From Nitrososphaeria archaeon (GTDB lineage Archaea; Thermoproteota; Nitrososphaeria; Nitrososphaerales; Nitrosopumilaceae): DNA of 54,363 bases. Made by a program: the position numbers and the translations under genes. The notes below the pieces were generated by a model. That model ran no database searches. It was not told where the DNA came from and saw only the letters and a program-made list of their open reading frames with translations. Positions 31,421 to 40,381 of this stretch are shown here, in pieces. Numbering within the stretch: position 1 is the stretch's first letter; every line of letters starts with the position of its first letter. The stretch spans positions 1 through 54,363 of the forward strand of contig RHCX01000002.1 in the NCBI GenBank assembly GCA_010028495.1, given 5' to 3'.

Positions 31421-32389
31421 ATGATTCCACTCTCTGGAGATATGCCAAACGCAAAGGGTAGAGTAAATGAGCGAGTTGGCTCTTTTTCAACAACACGCGG
31501 AACATCCACTCTAAAGCGTGGATTTGCTCACATGCTAAAAAATGGTGTAGTCATGGATGTCACAACAGTAGAGCAAGCACAAATTGCAGAAGAAGCCGGC
31601 GCAGTCTCTGTGATGGTTTTGGACAAGCTTCCATCAGATGTTAGAAAAGCAGGTGGTGTAGCAAGAACAGCAAGCATTAGAGTTATTGAAGAAATTATGG
31701 ATGCAGTTACAATTCCAGTCATGGCAAAATGCAGAATTGGCCATGTCTACGAAGCTCGTGTATTGGAAGAAACAGACGTTGACATGATTGATGAATCAGA
31801 GGTATTGACACCAGCAGATGAGACACATCACATTTGGAAATGGGATTATACCACTCCGTTTGTTAATGGTGCAAGATCCCTTGCAGAAGCACTACGAAGA
31901 ATAGAAGAAGGCGCTGCAATGATTAGAACCAAAGGAGAGCCTGGAACTGGAAATGTTGCAGAAGCAGTAACACACATCAAAAAAGTAAATGATGAATTAC
32001 GATTAATCAAATCAGTCTATGATTCCGGCGATCACCAGGACTTGGTGAGAATTGCCCGCGAGTTCAAAGTATCTTATGATCTGGTAGAGCAGACTGCCAA
32101 AATTGGACGATTACCTGTAGTGAATTTTGCTGCAGGAGGTATTGCAACACCGGCAGATGCAGCTTATCTGATGTCTTTGGGCTGTGATGGAATCTTTGTA
32201 GGCTCTGGAATATTCAAAGCAGAAGACGCCAAAGAGCGCGCAAGAGCAGTTGTACTGGCCACTACTTTCTGGGAAGACCCAGACAAGGTCAAAGAGGCAC
32301 AAAGAATGATTGACGAGCGACAGTCTATGCTGGGCCTTGATGTCAAGAACTTGGAATTAAGAATGCAAGAGCGGGGAAGCACAGCATGA
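31421..32389 (+). CDS. pdxS: Pyridoxal 5'-phosphate synthase subunit PdxS
   Basis: 322 residues. It has the standard PdxS core: [40 protein letters not shown] (containing the catalytic lysine region), [15 protein letters not shown], and [20 protein letters not shown] with [10 protein letters not shown]. It makes PLP from ribose 5-phosphate, glyceraldehyde 3-phosphate and ammonia delivered by PdxT. A TATA-like ATTATAAATATG lies about 24 bases upstream of the ATG. It overlaps pdxT as ATGA. Confidence 0.96.
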   Translation: MIPLSGDMPNAKGRVNERVGSFSTTRGTSTLKRGFAHMLKNGVVMDVTTVEQAQIAEEAGAVSVMVLDKLPSDVRKAGGVARTASIRVIEEIMDAVTIPVMAKCRIGHVYEARVLEETDVDMIDESEVLTPADETHHIWKWDYTTPFVNGARSLAEALRRIEEGAAMIRTKGEPGTGNVAEAVTHIKKVNDELRLIKSVYDSGDHQDLVRIAREFKVSYDLVEQTAKIGRLPVVNFAAGGIATPADAAYLMSLGCDGIFVGSGIFKAEDAKERARAVVLATTFWEDPDKVKEAQRMIDERQSMLGLDVKNLELRMQERGSTA

Positions 32390-33135
32390 GCGTAAACATT
32401 GGCGTTTTGGGAATGCAAGGGGATGTTGCAGAAAACATCGTAGCAACTAGGGCTGCACTGGCACGAGCAGGAATGAAGGGAATAGTAAAGCAGGTAAAGA
32501 CACCTTCAGAGATATCCAAGCTTGATGGCTTGATCATTCCTGGTGGTGAAAGCACAATGATTGGTCAAATGTCTTTGGTAAATGGCGCAATCAAGACCAT
32601 AAAAGACAAGATCCAAAAGGGAATGCCTGTCTTTGGAATCTGCGCTGGCTTGATTTTGTTATCAAAAAATGCCAAGGACAGAGTCGTAGGCAAAATGGAT
32701 CAACCATTATTGGAATTACTGGATGTTAGAGTGGAGAGAAATTCATTTGGCCGTCAACGTGATTCATTTGAGGCGGAAATTGCTGCTCAACAGTTAGGAA
32801 TTGCAAGATCTCGAGGTGTGTTTATTCGCGCCCCATCAATTGAAGGTCTTGGCAAAAATGTTCAGGCAGTATCAAAATTTAATGAAAAAATCGTCGCAGT
32901 AAAACAGGGAAACATTCTAGGTGTGGCATTCCACCCAGAACTAACCACTGATCCGTCATGGCACAAATACTTTGTTTCCATGATAAAACCAAAGACTGGC
33001 AACAATCAACCGCACCAGCAAAACAACAAAAATCGTCAACAAAGGCCGCAAAATAAAAACCAAAAACCAAAGAACACTCCAAAGCCTGTTCCAAAAAACC
33101 AAAACAAACAGGCACCAAAACCAGCCCAGCAATAA
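32386..33135 (+). CDS. pdxT: Pyridoxal 5'-phosphate synthase glutaminase PdxT with basic C-terminal tail
   Basis: 249 residues; the usual PdxT is about 190-200. The glutaminase part has [34 protein letters not shown] (nucleophile Cys in GICAG) and a HPELT segment with the catalytic His and Glu. After it comes a tail of about 50 residues made almost only of Gln, Asn, Lys and Pro (from about residue 201). The tail is low complexity, basic and probably disordered. It supplies ammonia to PdxS, with which it overlaps by four bases. Confidence 0.93.
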   Translation: MSVNIGVLGMQGDVAENIVATRAALARAGMKGIVKQVKTPSEISKLDGLIIPGGESTMIGQMSLVNGAIKTIKDKIQKGMPVFGICAGLILLSKNAKDRVVGKMDQPLLELLDVRVERNSFGRQRDSFEAEIAAQQLGIARSRGVFIRAPSIEGLGKNVQAVSKFNEKIVAVKQGNILGVAFHPELTTDPSWHKYFVSMIKPKTGNNQPHQQNNKNRQQRPQNKNQKPKNTPKPVPKNQNKQAPKPAQQ

Positions 33136-33162
33136 TATTGTTGTAATTTTTCAAAAATATCA

Positions 33163-33726
33163 TTGGAAGAGCAATTACAAATTAGACGCGCATTTGGAAT
33201 CCTGTTTGTTTTAGTATCTGTGGCAGTGTCTGTTGCTTCTGCGCTGAGCCTAGTTGTGGCCACTAATGGCTATCCGATGTTTTGGTATGCCGTGATTTGG
33301 TTAACCTCGTTTGGAATTCCATTTGGTGCTTATTTCAAAAAATCAAAGGCAAAACTGTTGATGATTAGACAACGAATGAAAAACAGTGTCCACTGGCCGA
33401 CTCAAATCAAGGCAATAAATGGGCTTTGTTGGGCTTTGCCGTTTGCATTGATTGGTGTATTTCCATCAATGATTCAATATTTGATATTGTTTGGAATTGG
33501 ATTTGGCAATTTGTCAACGTACATTTTCATGAGAAAATTCAGTGGGCTGGTTAACAATGAACAGTTAATGGTAGGTGTAGTATCTCTGGCGTTTGTGTTT
33601 GTTGCAGTTGCAATTGATCAAACTTTGTTTGTTCATAATCAGCCAGTCGCGGTATTTTTGTCTAGGATACTCATTGCAATATCGTACGCATTGGGTGGAA
33701 TCTTTGCACTGTTGGCAAAAAAGTGA
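33163..33726 (+). CDS. Polytopic membrane protein, unknown function
   Basis: 187 residues, TTG start. Five hydrophobic helices: about 10-32, 40-57, 85-103, 105-123 (weak) and 135-185 (two). A basic cytoplasmic loop (YFKKSKAKLLMIRQRMKNSV) follows helix 2. No signature motif or family. It follows pdxT after 27 bases and converges with valS. A role with the PLP operon cannot be inferred. Confidence 0.65.
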   Translation: MEEQLQIRRAFGILFVLVSVAVSVASALSLVVATNGYPMFWYAVIWLTSFGIPFGAYFKKSKAKLLMIRQRMKNSVHWPTQIKAINGLCWALPFALIGVFPSMIQYLILFGIGFGNLSTYIFMRKFSGLVNNEQLMVGVVSLAFVFVAVAIDQTLFVHNQPVAVFLSRILIAISYALGGIFALLAKK

Positions 33727-33735
33727 CTGTGGTTT

Positions 33736-36051
33736 TTAACTAATCTTATGCATTGGAATCAAATCCTTTGCAAACTGTTTGAGTGATTCTGGAATTTCTA
33801 TCGATATTGAATCCTTCAACGACAAGCCTTTTGATTTCTTTTCATTCCAGACTTTGGAATTGAATTCTTCAATTTCTTTAGTAAATTGACTCATATCTGG
33901 CAGATTTTCTGGTCTTGGATGTTTTTGCTTGTGAATTGTCTCTTTGGAGTATAGTTCCTGCCATAGATGATCAGTGCTAAATGGAGAAATTGGTGCAAGC
34001 AAAACAAGAATTGTAGACAAAACCTTGTGCAAAGTGTGGATTGCAGCATTTTTCTCTGATTCTGTAAATCCGTCTCCATACGCACGAGCTTTTACCATCT
34101 CGATATAATGGGCAGCAAAGAGATTCCATGTGAACTCGCGAATAGCTATTGCAGGCACAAAAAAGTTGTATTCTGAATAGCCTTTTTGGCATTCTGCTAC
34201 AACTCGGTCAAGCTCCGATAGAATCCACCTGTCTGTTGCAGTAGGTTCTGCTTTTTCAATAATTGGATAGCTAGAGATGAATCTAGAAACATTCCATAAT
34301 TTGGATAAGAATTTCTTGGTCGCCTCTATTTTTTGCTCTGAACACCTAAAGTCATAACCGTGGTTGATCTCCGATGCGCTCCAGAATCGAAAAGTATCTG
34401 CACCAAACTTTTCAATTATTGGCAATGGATCAACTGCGTTTCCTTTACTTTTTGACATTTTCATTCCTTTTTCGTCAAGACCGTATCCCATAATCCAAGC
34501 CTCAGACCATGGACTGGTACCAGTCAGCTGTTCACATCGAAGAATTGTATAGTATAACCAAGTTCGGACAATGTCTTTGGCCTGTGGTCTGAGTGTTGCA
34601 GGATATGTCTTTTTGAAAAATTCCTGATCCTTGTTGTACTGTGAAATAAACAACGGAGATACTGATGAATCCATCCAAGTGTCAAATGTTCTAGTCTCGC
34701 CAACAAATTCTTTGGCGCCACATTTTGTACATTTATCGAATGGTGCAGGATCTGTCCATGGCTTGTAATATTTTCCTGGTACCGGTACATGCGGTTCAGA
34801 GCAGCTCTTGCAGTACCAGATTGGAATCTCTGTACCGTAGTATCTGCGTCGAGATATTGGCCAGTCAATTGAAATTGAATCCAGCCAGTTCATCAGAATT
34901 TGTTTGTGCATGTCAGGATGAAATGTTATTTTTTGTCCAATATCACGAATTTTTTCAATTGAATCCATTTGCTTTACGTAATATTCCTCCATTGGTATGA
35001 TCTCAATTGGAATCTTGCTGCGCTCAGAAACAGGTGTTCTGTGCGTAATTTCCTCGATTTTTTCTACCAGTCCTGCATTTTGCAAGTCTTCGATGATCTG
35101 ATTTCGAGCCTGCTTTACCTTCAGGCCAGCATATTTTCCAGCAGACTCTGTCATAAGACCATTCATTCCAATTGCAACAATTTCTTCTAGTTTCATTTCT
35201 CGGAACAATGCAACGTCGTTTTGATCACCATACGAGCAGACCATCACTGCACCGGAACCAAACTCCATCTGTGCAGAGTGGTGTGTTCGAATAGTTACTT
35301 CTCTGTTTATTACCGGCACGATGATTTTCTTATCTATAACATCGCTGTATCTGGAATCATCTGGATTTACTATAACAGTCTGACATGCACAAAGCAATTC
35401 AGGTCTTGTACTAGCTATGATAATTTCTCTGTCAGAGTCTTTGATTTTGAATTTCATGTAAACTAGCTTGGTTGGAATGTCTTGATATTGGATTTCTGCA
35501 TCTGCTATTGTAGTTCCAGAAACCCAGTCGTAGTTGTTTGGGCGAGTTGCCTTGTAGACTGTTCCACGTTTCCACAATTCAATAAATGTGGATTGTGTAA
35601 GGGTACGATATTCTTCAGAATCAGTCCTGTAATAATTGGCAAAGTTACCTGACAGCCCAAGACTTTTCATTATCTGTAGCATTTCTGCTTCTAGATCATC
35701 CAGTGAACTCTTGCACAATTCCAAGAACTTACTTCGTTCAGTTTCTTGCATGCGAATGTTGTGTTTTTTTTCAGTGTACAATTCCACCGGCAGACCGTTT
35801 CTGTCTATTCCAATTGGAAAATACACGTGATTCCCGTTCATTCTTGCAGTTCGAGCAATCATGTCTATCTGGGAATAATGAGCCGCAGCTCCAATATGCC
35901 AAGGCCTTCCAGATGGATATGGTGGAGGTGTATCTATGACAAAATTCTTGTTTTCAGGCACAAATTTGTATAATCCAGAGTCAACCCATTGCTTGAGTAT
36001 CTTTGCTTCAAGCTCTGGATTCCATGCAGTTTCTTTGATTGTTGGTTCCAT
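33736..36051 (-). CDS. valS: Valyl-tRNA synthetase
   Basis: 771 residues, class I synthetase of the Ile/Leu/Val group. The signature is FVIDTPPPYPSGRPWHIG (HIGH motif) and GMKMSKSKGNAVDP (KMSKS), with editing-domain segments in between (ASTRPELLCACQTV) and FDTWMDSSVSPL. The PPPYPSGRPWHIGAA opening and the WASE-like motif FWSASEIN point to ValRS of archaeal type. It charges tRNA-Val. Length is short but within the archaeal range. Confidence 0.9.
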   Translation of the reverse strand: MEPTIKETAWNPELEAKILKQWVDSGLYKFVPENKNFVIDTPPPYPSGRPWHIGAAAHYSQIDMIARTARMNGNHVYFPIGIDRNGLPVELYTEKKHNIRMQETERSKFLELCKSSLDDLEAEMLQIMKSLGLSGNFANYYRTDSEEYRTLTQSTFIELWKRGTVYKATRPNNYDWVSGTTIADAEIQYQDIPTKLVYMKFKIKDSDREIIIASTRPELLCACQTVIVNPDDSRYSDVIDKKIIVPVINREVTIRTHHSAQMEFGSGAVMVCSYGDQNDVALFREMKLEEIVAIGMNGLMTESAGKYAGLKVKQARNQIIEDLQNAGLVEKIEEITHRTPVSERSKIPIEIIPMEEYYVKQMDSIEKIRDIGQKITFHPDMHKQILMNWLDSISIDWPISRRRYYGTEIPIWYCKSCSEPHVPVPGKYYKPWTDPAPFDKCTKCGAKEFVGETRTFDTWMDSSVSPLFISQYNKDQEFFKKTYPATLRPQAKDIVRTWLYYTILRCEQLTGTSPWSEAWIMGYGLDEKGMKMSKSKGNAVDPLPIIEKFGADTFRFWSASEINHGYDFRCSEQKIEATKKFLSKLWNVSRFISSYPIIEKAEPTATDRWILSELDRVVAECQKGYSEYNFFVPAIAIREFTWNLFAAHYIEMVKARAYGDGFTESEKNAAIHTLHKVLSTILVLLAPISPFSTDHLWQELYSKETIHKQKHPRPENLPDMSQFTKEIEEFNSKVWNEKKSKGLSLKDSISIEIPESLKQFAKDLIPMHKIS

Positions 36052-36056
36052 GGTAC

Positions 36057-36878
36057 TTATGACTTTGAAATCTTGGAAATCAGATGTGCTCCCTTGTTAT
36101 AGCCTTCGTAAATGTAAACGCCAACTGCTTCAATATTTTTTGGAAGCTTGGGCACTAGAAGCTTGATTATTTCAGTGGATAGGTTTTCTACTGTTGCCTC
36201 GCCTTCTAGGAGAAACGTAGTGTGCTTTGGTACCTGCATATCAAACATTCCTTTTGGACCTTCAAACGTTATTCTGTAATGCGATTGGTCTTCTGTTTTG
36301 AGATATTTTCTGTTGATAAAGAACTTGTGATCCAAAATTCCAATTACCTCTTTGATTATTCTTTTTGCCTCGCCAAAGTCAACTAGCAAATTATTTGTCA
36401 TATCTCCTACTAGTTCCACCAGAACCGTAGATGTATGTCCGTGTAGAATAGAGCATTTTTCTACCAGTGGTAAAATATGAGCATAATCAAATGCAAACGA
36501 TGGATCTTCGATGAATATGGATCCAGATTGAGCATCTTTGGTATCATAGAATACAATTTCATCCAATTCTTTGAGTTTAGCTGCGAATTGCGGATGGCCG
36601 ATTGCCATGATATTGTGCTTGTCGGATTTTATCTCCTTGTATTTTGAAATATCGGATTCGGAATCAATTACCTCGATTAACTTTCCATCGCTGGTTTTGA
36701 AATCAACCAGAACGATTTTTCCGTTGGATAATGTCAGATTGTGTTGGTATTCATAGGATAATCCCAAAAATGACATCATTTGTGCAATTGACAGCTCGGT
36801 TCTTGACTTTAGCAGAGTGCCGTTTTTGTCAATGTATCTGAAATCAGAGTCAAGTATGGTGGAATTGGTCAGTGTCAT
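36057..36878 (-). CDS. PD-(D/E)XK-like domain fused to a QueD-type 6-pyruvoyl-tetrahydropterin synthase
   Basis: 273 residues from ATG 36878, 20-25 bases after a TATA-like GATTATATAG. The C-terminal half (about 125-273) is a PTPS/QueD fold: FAFDYAHIL, KCSILHGHTSTVLVEL (zinc histidines HGH and the QueD-type cysteine in CxxLHGH), LLVDFGEAKRIIKEV, ILDHKFF and a closing EGEATVENLSTE with the catalytic Glu. The N-terminal half (about 15-120) has SRTELSIAQMMSFLGLSYEY, VLVDFK and KLIEVIDSE, spaced like a PD-(D/E)XK nuclease core (E...VDF...EV). The enzyme would make 6-carboxytetrahydropterin for archaeosine. The fusion is unusual. The next gene encodes a pterin dehydratase. Confidence 0.75.
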   Translation of the reverse strand: MTLTNSTILDSDFRYIDKNGTLLKSRTELSIAQMMSFLGLSYEYQHNLTLSNGKIVLVDFKTSDGKLIEVIDSESDISKYKEIKSDKHNIMAIGHPQFAAKLKELDEIVFYDTKDAQSGSIFIEDPSFAFDYAHILPLVEKCSILHGHTSTVLVELVGDMTNNLLVDFGEAKRIIKEVIGILDHKFFINRKYLKTEDQSHYRITFEGPKGMFDMQVPKHTTFLLEGEATVENLSTEIIKLLVPKLPKNIEAVGVYIYEGYNKGAHLISKISKS

Positions 36879-36928
36879 TTGCAAACTGCCTTGGTTTTGT
36901 GCCTATATAATCAATAGAGATTGCGTGC

Positions 36929-37192
36929 CTAGATTACAGACTCGATGAACTTGGCAAGCTCTACATCGTTTGATGTTATGCCTCCGGCATCATGGGTCAT
37001 CAGGTCTATTGTTACTCTGTTATACACATTGAACCATTCTGGATGATGATTCATCTTTTCTGCGTGTAGTGCTACTTTGGTCATAAATGAAAATGCCTCG
37101 GAAAAATCTGCAAATATTAATTCTCGATGCAATTTGCCGTTCTTTATTGTCCATCTTGGAAGTTCTTGTTTAATTTGATCTTCGGATATCAA
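36929..37192 (-). CDS. Pterin-4a-carbinolamine dehydratase
   Basis: 87 residues, TTG start with a TATA-like AATTATTAATTATAC about 25 bases upstream. It has the family pattern: [20 protein letters not shown], then [20 protein letters not shown] with the catalytic His-His-Pro-Glu-W segment, and [20 protein letters not shown]. It dehydrates 4a-hydroxytetrahydropterin. No aromatic amino-acid hydroxylase is seen nearby. Its gene precedes the QueD-type fusion on the same strand, separated by 50 bases. Confidence 0.92.
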   Translation of the reverse strand: MISEDQIKQELPRWTIKNGKLHRELIFADFSEAFSFMTKVALHAEKMNHHPEWFNVYNRVTIDLMTHDAGGITSNDVELAKFIESVI

Positions 37193-37226
37193 CGGTATTG
37201 TGTTCTTTGTTGTATAATTAATAATT

Positions 37227-38198
37227 TTAGGACTCGAAGTACTTTAACACTGAATCCAGATCAGTTGCTTCCACAACCTTCATTCCGTATTTTTCCTCTA
37301 GTACTGGTGAAAGATCTTTTGGCGCAGATTTACAGTTTCTAAAGTAAAATGCACCTTCCTTTTTCTCTGTGCATTCTTGAACAAATGTAGTTGCCTCGCC
37401 TTTTGGTACAATGAATGTTTTTGCGCCGTATTTTCCAGCTGCCTCTGCTTTTTGTGGAACCCCTCCTACAGGACCTATCGTTCCATCTGGCTGTATTGTA
37501 CCAGTTAACAGTATTGTATCATTGATTGGTTTGTCTTGAATCTCCATTACTAGTAAAACAGTCATTGCCATTCCGGCACTTGGACCGTCAACTGTTTGTA
37601 ATTCATTTTCATTTTTTGATGAAATTGAAAATATCACATCCTTGTTTGACAAATCCGAGTTTGTGTAGCGTTCTGCTACCTTGACTGCTGTCTTTGCGGA
37701 TGTCTGAAAGTCTACACCTGTAGGCGTTTGCGTATTGACTAGGACAAGACCTGTGCCATCTTTGATGTCTACTTTGATGTTCATTGCAGTTCCCTCATAC
37801 TGTACATCTTGGAAAAATCCATCAGACACCATTATTGGACGTACGGCAACTGCCGTGATTGTCTTGCTGGATGATGATATTGTAACTGGTGCTTGTTTTT
37901 CTTCCAGCTTTGCCTTGAGTCTTGTAATTTCTTGCTCTTGATTTTTTATTATATCTGACTGATCTGTGAGACTGTCAGACTGTTTTTGTAAAGAGTCTGT
38001 TTGTTGGTTTAATGAAGAGATTTCCCTGTGCAAGAGATTAACGTGATCATATAACAAATAATTCCCTGCTAGTGATACGGCAAGCACAATTCCGAGTGTT
38101 ATCGGGATTTTTCTCTGCAACAAGTAGATTTTTTGCCATTTTGTATTTGATATTTGCTGTTCATTGTTCAGTAACTCTTTGTATGGGAGTGGAATCAT
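37227..38198 (-). CDS. Membrane-anchored Lon-like serine protease
   Basis: 323 residues from ATG 38198. One membrane helix near the N-terminus ([18 protein letters not shown]), a coiled coil (about 60-105, [18 protein letters not shown]), then a Lon (S16) protease domain. That domain has [13 protein letters not shown] with the catalytic Ser, [20 protein letters not shown] with the Lys of the Ser-Lys dyad, and [11 protein letters not shown]. The AAA+ ATPase module is absent, so it is not the classical archaeal LonB; it is probably an ATP-independent, surface-facing protease. The N-terminus abuts the divergent asparagine-synthase-like gene. Confidence 0.8.
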   Translation of the reverse strand: MIPLPYKELLNNEQQISNTKWQKIYLLQRKIPITLGIVLAVSLAGNYLLYDHVNLLHREISSLNQQTDSLQKQSDSLTDQSDIIKNQEQEITRLKAKLEEKQAPVTISSSSKTITAVAVRPIMVSDGFFQDVQYEGTAMNIKVDIKDGTGLVLVNTQTPTGVDFQTSAKTAVKVAERYTNSDLSNKDVIFSISSKNENELQTVDGPSAGMAMTVLLVMEIQDKPINDTILLTGTIQPDGTIGPVGGVPQKAEAAGKYGAKTFIVPKGEATTFVQECTEKKEGAFYFRNCKSAPKDLSPVLEEKYGMKVVEATDLDSVLKYFES

Positions 38199-38205
38199 AC
38201 CGGTA

Positions 38206-38955
38206 ATGCAATTGGATACTCTGCATGAGCAAATCAAAAATGCCATCTCAAATACAGTCCCTGAGAAAAAAATCGGCATTGCGTTTTCTGGTGGTGTTGA
38301 TAGTACCCTGATTGCTGTACTGTGCAACAACCTGGATTATGACATTACTTTACTTACAATTGGCTTTGAGGGCTCACACGATATCAATTTTGCAAAACAA
38401 GTAAACGAATTTTTGAAATTACCGCACAAAATCCTGGAGATAAATCCAAATGAATTTGATTCTATTTCAAAAAAGATTCACACCACAATAAACACGGATA
38501 ATCTATCTTGGAATGAGAACAGCATCGCGTTTTATCATGTATCAAAATTAGCGCAAAGCCTTGGGCTGAATACTGTGGTCACAGCAAATGGAATTGACGA
38601 GCTATTTTGCGGATACAATGGATACCGAGACGCGATAAAGCAAGGAAATGACGCAGTGATGGAGTTGATGGCTACCAAGCTAGACAACGAAGTCCAGATG
38701 ATGAGGGCAATAAACGGGATCTGCTCTGAATTTAGAGTCAAAATTGTACAGCCGTTACTCTCAGAAGAGTTTGTTAAATTTGCCAAAACCATACCTATAG
38801 ATCAAAAGATTATCGGTGAAAATGATCTGCAAAGAAAGCATATCATTCGAAAGCTGGCATTGCAAGTGGGAGTTCCTGAATTATCTGCAAATGCAAGAAA
38901 AAAAGCACTGCAATACGGTTCTTTGATTCACAAAGCACTGTTAAAATCTAGATAA
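38206..38955 (+). CDS. Asparagine synthase-like PP-loop protein without glutaminase domain
   Basis: 249 residues from ATG 38206. It has the PP-loop KIGIAFSGGVDSTLIAVLCN (SGGVDS) and the synthase-domain features TVVTANGIDELFCGYNGYRD (GxDELF), and a C-terminal helix region (RKHIIRKLALQVGVPE). The N-terminal glutaminase domain of AsnB is missing, so it would use free ammonia, fitting for an ammonia-rich cell, or make another amide. Only seven bases separate it from the divergent Lon-like start, and its 3' end overlaps purB by eight bases. Confidence 0.8.
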   Translation: MQLDTLHEQIKNAISNTVPEKKIGIAFSGGVDSTLIAVLCNNLDYDITLLTIGFEGSHDINFAKQVNEFLKLPHKILEINPNEFDSISKKIHTTINTDNLSWNENSIAFYHVSKLAQSLGLNTVVTANGIDELFCGYNGYRDAIKQGNDAVMELMATKLDNEVQMMRAINGICSEFRVKIVQPLLSEEFVKFAKTIPIDQKIIGENDLQRKHIIRKLALQVGVPELSANARKKALQYGSLIHKALLKSR

Positions 38956-40309
38956 ATTTTTTGCAGATTCTGTTTACAGTATTATTCACATTTGCAATTA
39001 TTTGGGGGGCTGCACCTAAGTGGCTGTTTGGAGTAAATATTTCATCAATTTCACTTTCTGTTAGTTTTGCCGATATTGCTTTATCGCCTTTAATTGCATC
39101 AGAGTAATCAATTCCTTTATCATGCGCCTCAAATGCAACTCGTTGAACATCTCTGTAAGCAACAAATCTTGGAACTCCTTTTTTGATCAAAGCTTCCAAG
39201 ACAAACTCTGCAAAGATTTGGCCCTTGGTAACATACAAGTTTCCTTCTATTTTGTCCGTGTTTACTCGAAGCTTGTCAATTATTCTCAGCATTGTCTCTA
39301 GCATCTCATCTAGTAGAATAGAACACATTGGAATGGTGAATCTTTCATTTGCCGAATTGGATAGGTCTCGCTCATGCCATGATGGAATATTTTCAAACGA
39401 TGTGCTCATTTGGCTGCGCAATAGTTTTGATAATGATGAGATTCGCTCGCTTTTGATCGGGTTTCTCTTTACAGGAACGGCACTACTTCCCATCTGGCCT
39501 TCCTTGAAATGTTCAGCAACTTCACCAATTTCTGTTCTCTGCAGATTTCTAATCTCTATGGATATTTTCTCTAGAGTGCTGCCTGTGAGGGCAAGCTGGA
39601 AAACATATTCGGCATATCGCTCACGTGGAATAATTTGCGTGGTTACTTCAGCTGGGAACAATCCTAGCCTTTTTGCTACTCGTTTTTGGACTTCAATTGC
39701 CTTTACACCCATTAATGAGCCAGTACCTACTACTCCCAAAGTCTTGCAAATCAGAATTCTCTTTTTGATTTCTTCAATTCGCTCGACATGTTTTGCCATC
39801 TCTGAGGCCCAGTTTGCAAATTTTAATCCAAATGAGATGATGCTTGCGTGTTGTCCATGTGTTCGACCTACTGCTGGAACATTCTTGTACTCTATTGCCT
39901 TTTTCGCCAAAAGCAAACCCAGTTTTGCAACTTTGGGTTCGATAATTGATAAGGCATCTTTCATCTGCATTGATGTACTGGTGTCAACTAGGTCATTGCT
40001 TGTCAAGCCGTAATGAATCCATGGCCTTGCAGCAATCTGGCATCTCTCACTTAGCGCTTCAACCAATGCGGCTGTATCGTGGTCTGACTTTGCCTCAAGC
40101 TGTTTTACTCTGGCAGAAGAGATTTTGCCGGATTTTGATACGGCAAAAATATTCCGGGCTGTTTTTTTTGGAATTATGCCTATCTCTCCTTGGGAGATGG
40201 CTGCCGCCCCTTCGATTTGTAACTGATAATCTATTTTCTTTTGATCGTCAAAAATTGCAAGCATCTCCTTTGTGCCGTATCGGCCTCCATCAATTGGTAA
40301 AATAGGCAA
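38948..40309 (-). CDS. purB: Adenylosuccinate lyase
   Basis: 453 residues from a TTG at 40309 (LPILPIDGGRYGTKEM), chosen because a TATA-like TTTATTTTTG lies about 25 bases upstream; the longer frame to 40333 begins inside that box. Fumarase/aspartase fold: AVGRTHGQHASIISFGLKFA, GEVAEHFKEGQMGSSAVPVK (signature GSSxMPxKxNP as GSSAVPVKRNP) and ERFTIPMCSILLDEM. It acts twice in purine synthesis. Its 3' end overlaps the asparagine-synthase-like gene. Confidence 0.93.
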   Translation of the reverse strand: MPILPIDGGRYGTKEMLAIFDDQKKIDYQLQIEGAAAISQGEIGIIPKKTARNIFAVSKSGKISSARVKQLEAKSDHDTAALVEALSERCQIAARPWIHYGLTSNDLVDTSTSMQMKDALSIIEPKVAKLGLLLAKKAIEYKNVPAVGRTHGQHASIISFGLKFANWASEMAKHVERIEEIKKRILICKTLGVVGTGSLMGVKAIEVQKRVAKRLGLFPAEVTTQIIPRERYAEYVFQLALTGSTLEKISIEIRNLQRTEIGEVAEHFKEGQMGSSAVPVKRNPIKSERISSLSKLLRSQMSTSFENIPSWHERDLSNSANERFTIPMCSILLDEMLETMLRIIDKLRVNTDKIEGNLYVTKGQIFAEFVLEALIKKGVPRFVAYRDVQRVAFEAHDKGIDYSDAIKGDKAISAKLTESEIDEIFTPNSHLGAAPQIIANVNNTVNRICKKFI

Positions 40310-40381
40310 TAACTGACTTGGGGATTGTATCAAAAATAAATCTACTTATGATTTAAATTGAATCTAGGTAGCTTAACGATA

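Noticed and set aside
39183-40013. 276-codon plus-strand frame opposite purB
   Set aside because: PurB on the other strand is fully conserved with a promoter; the antisense frame is Ser/Phe-rich and resembles no protein.
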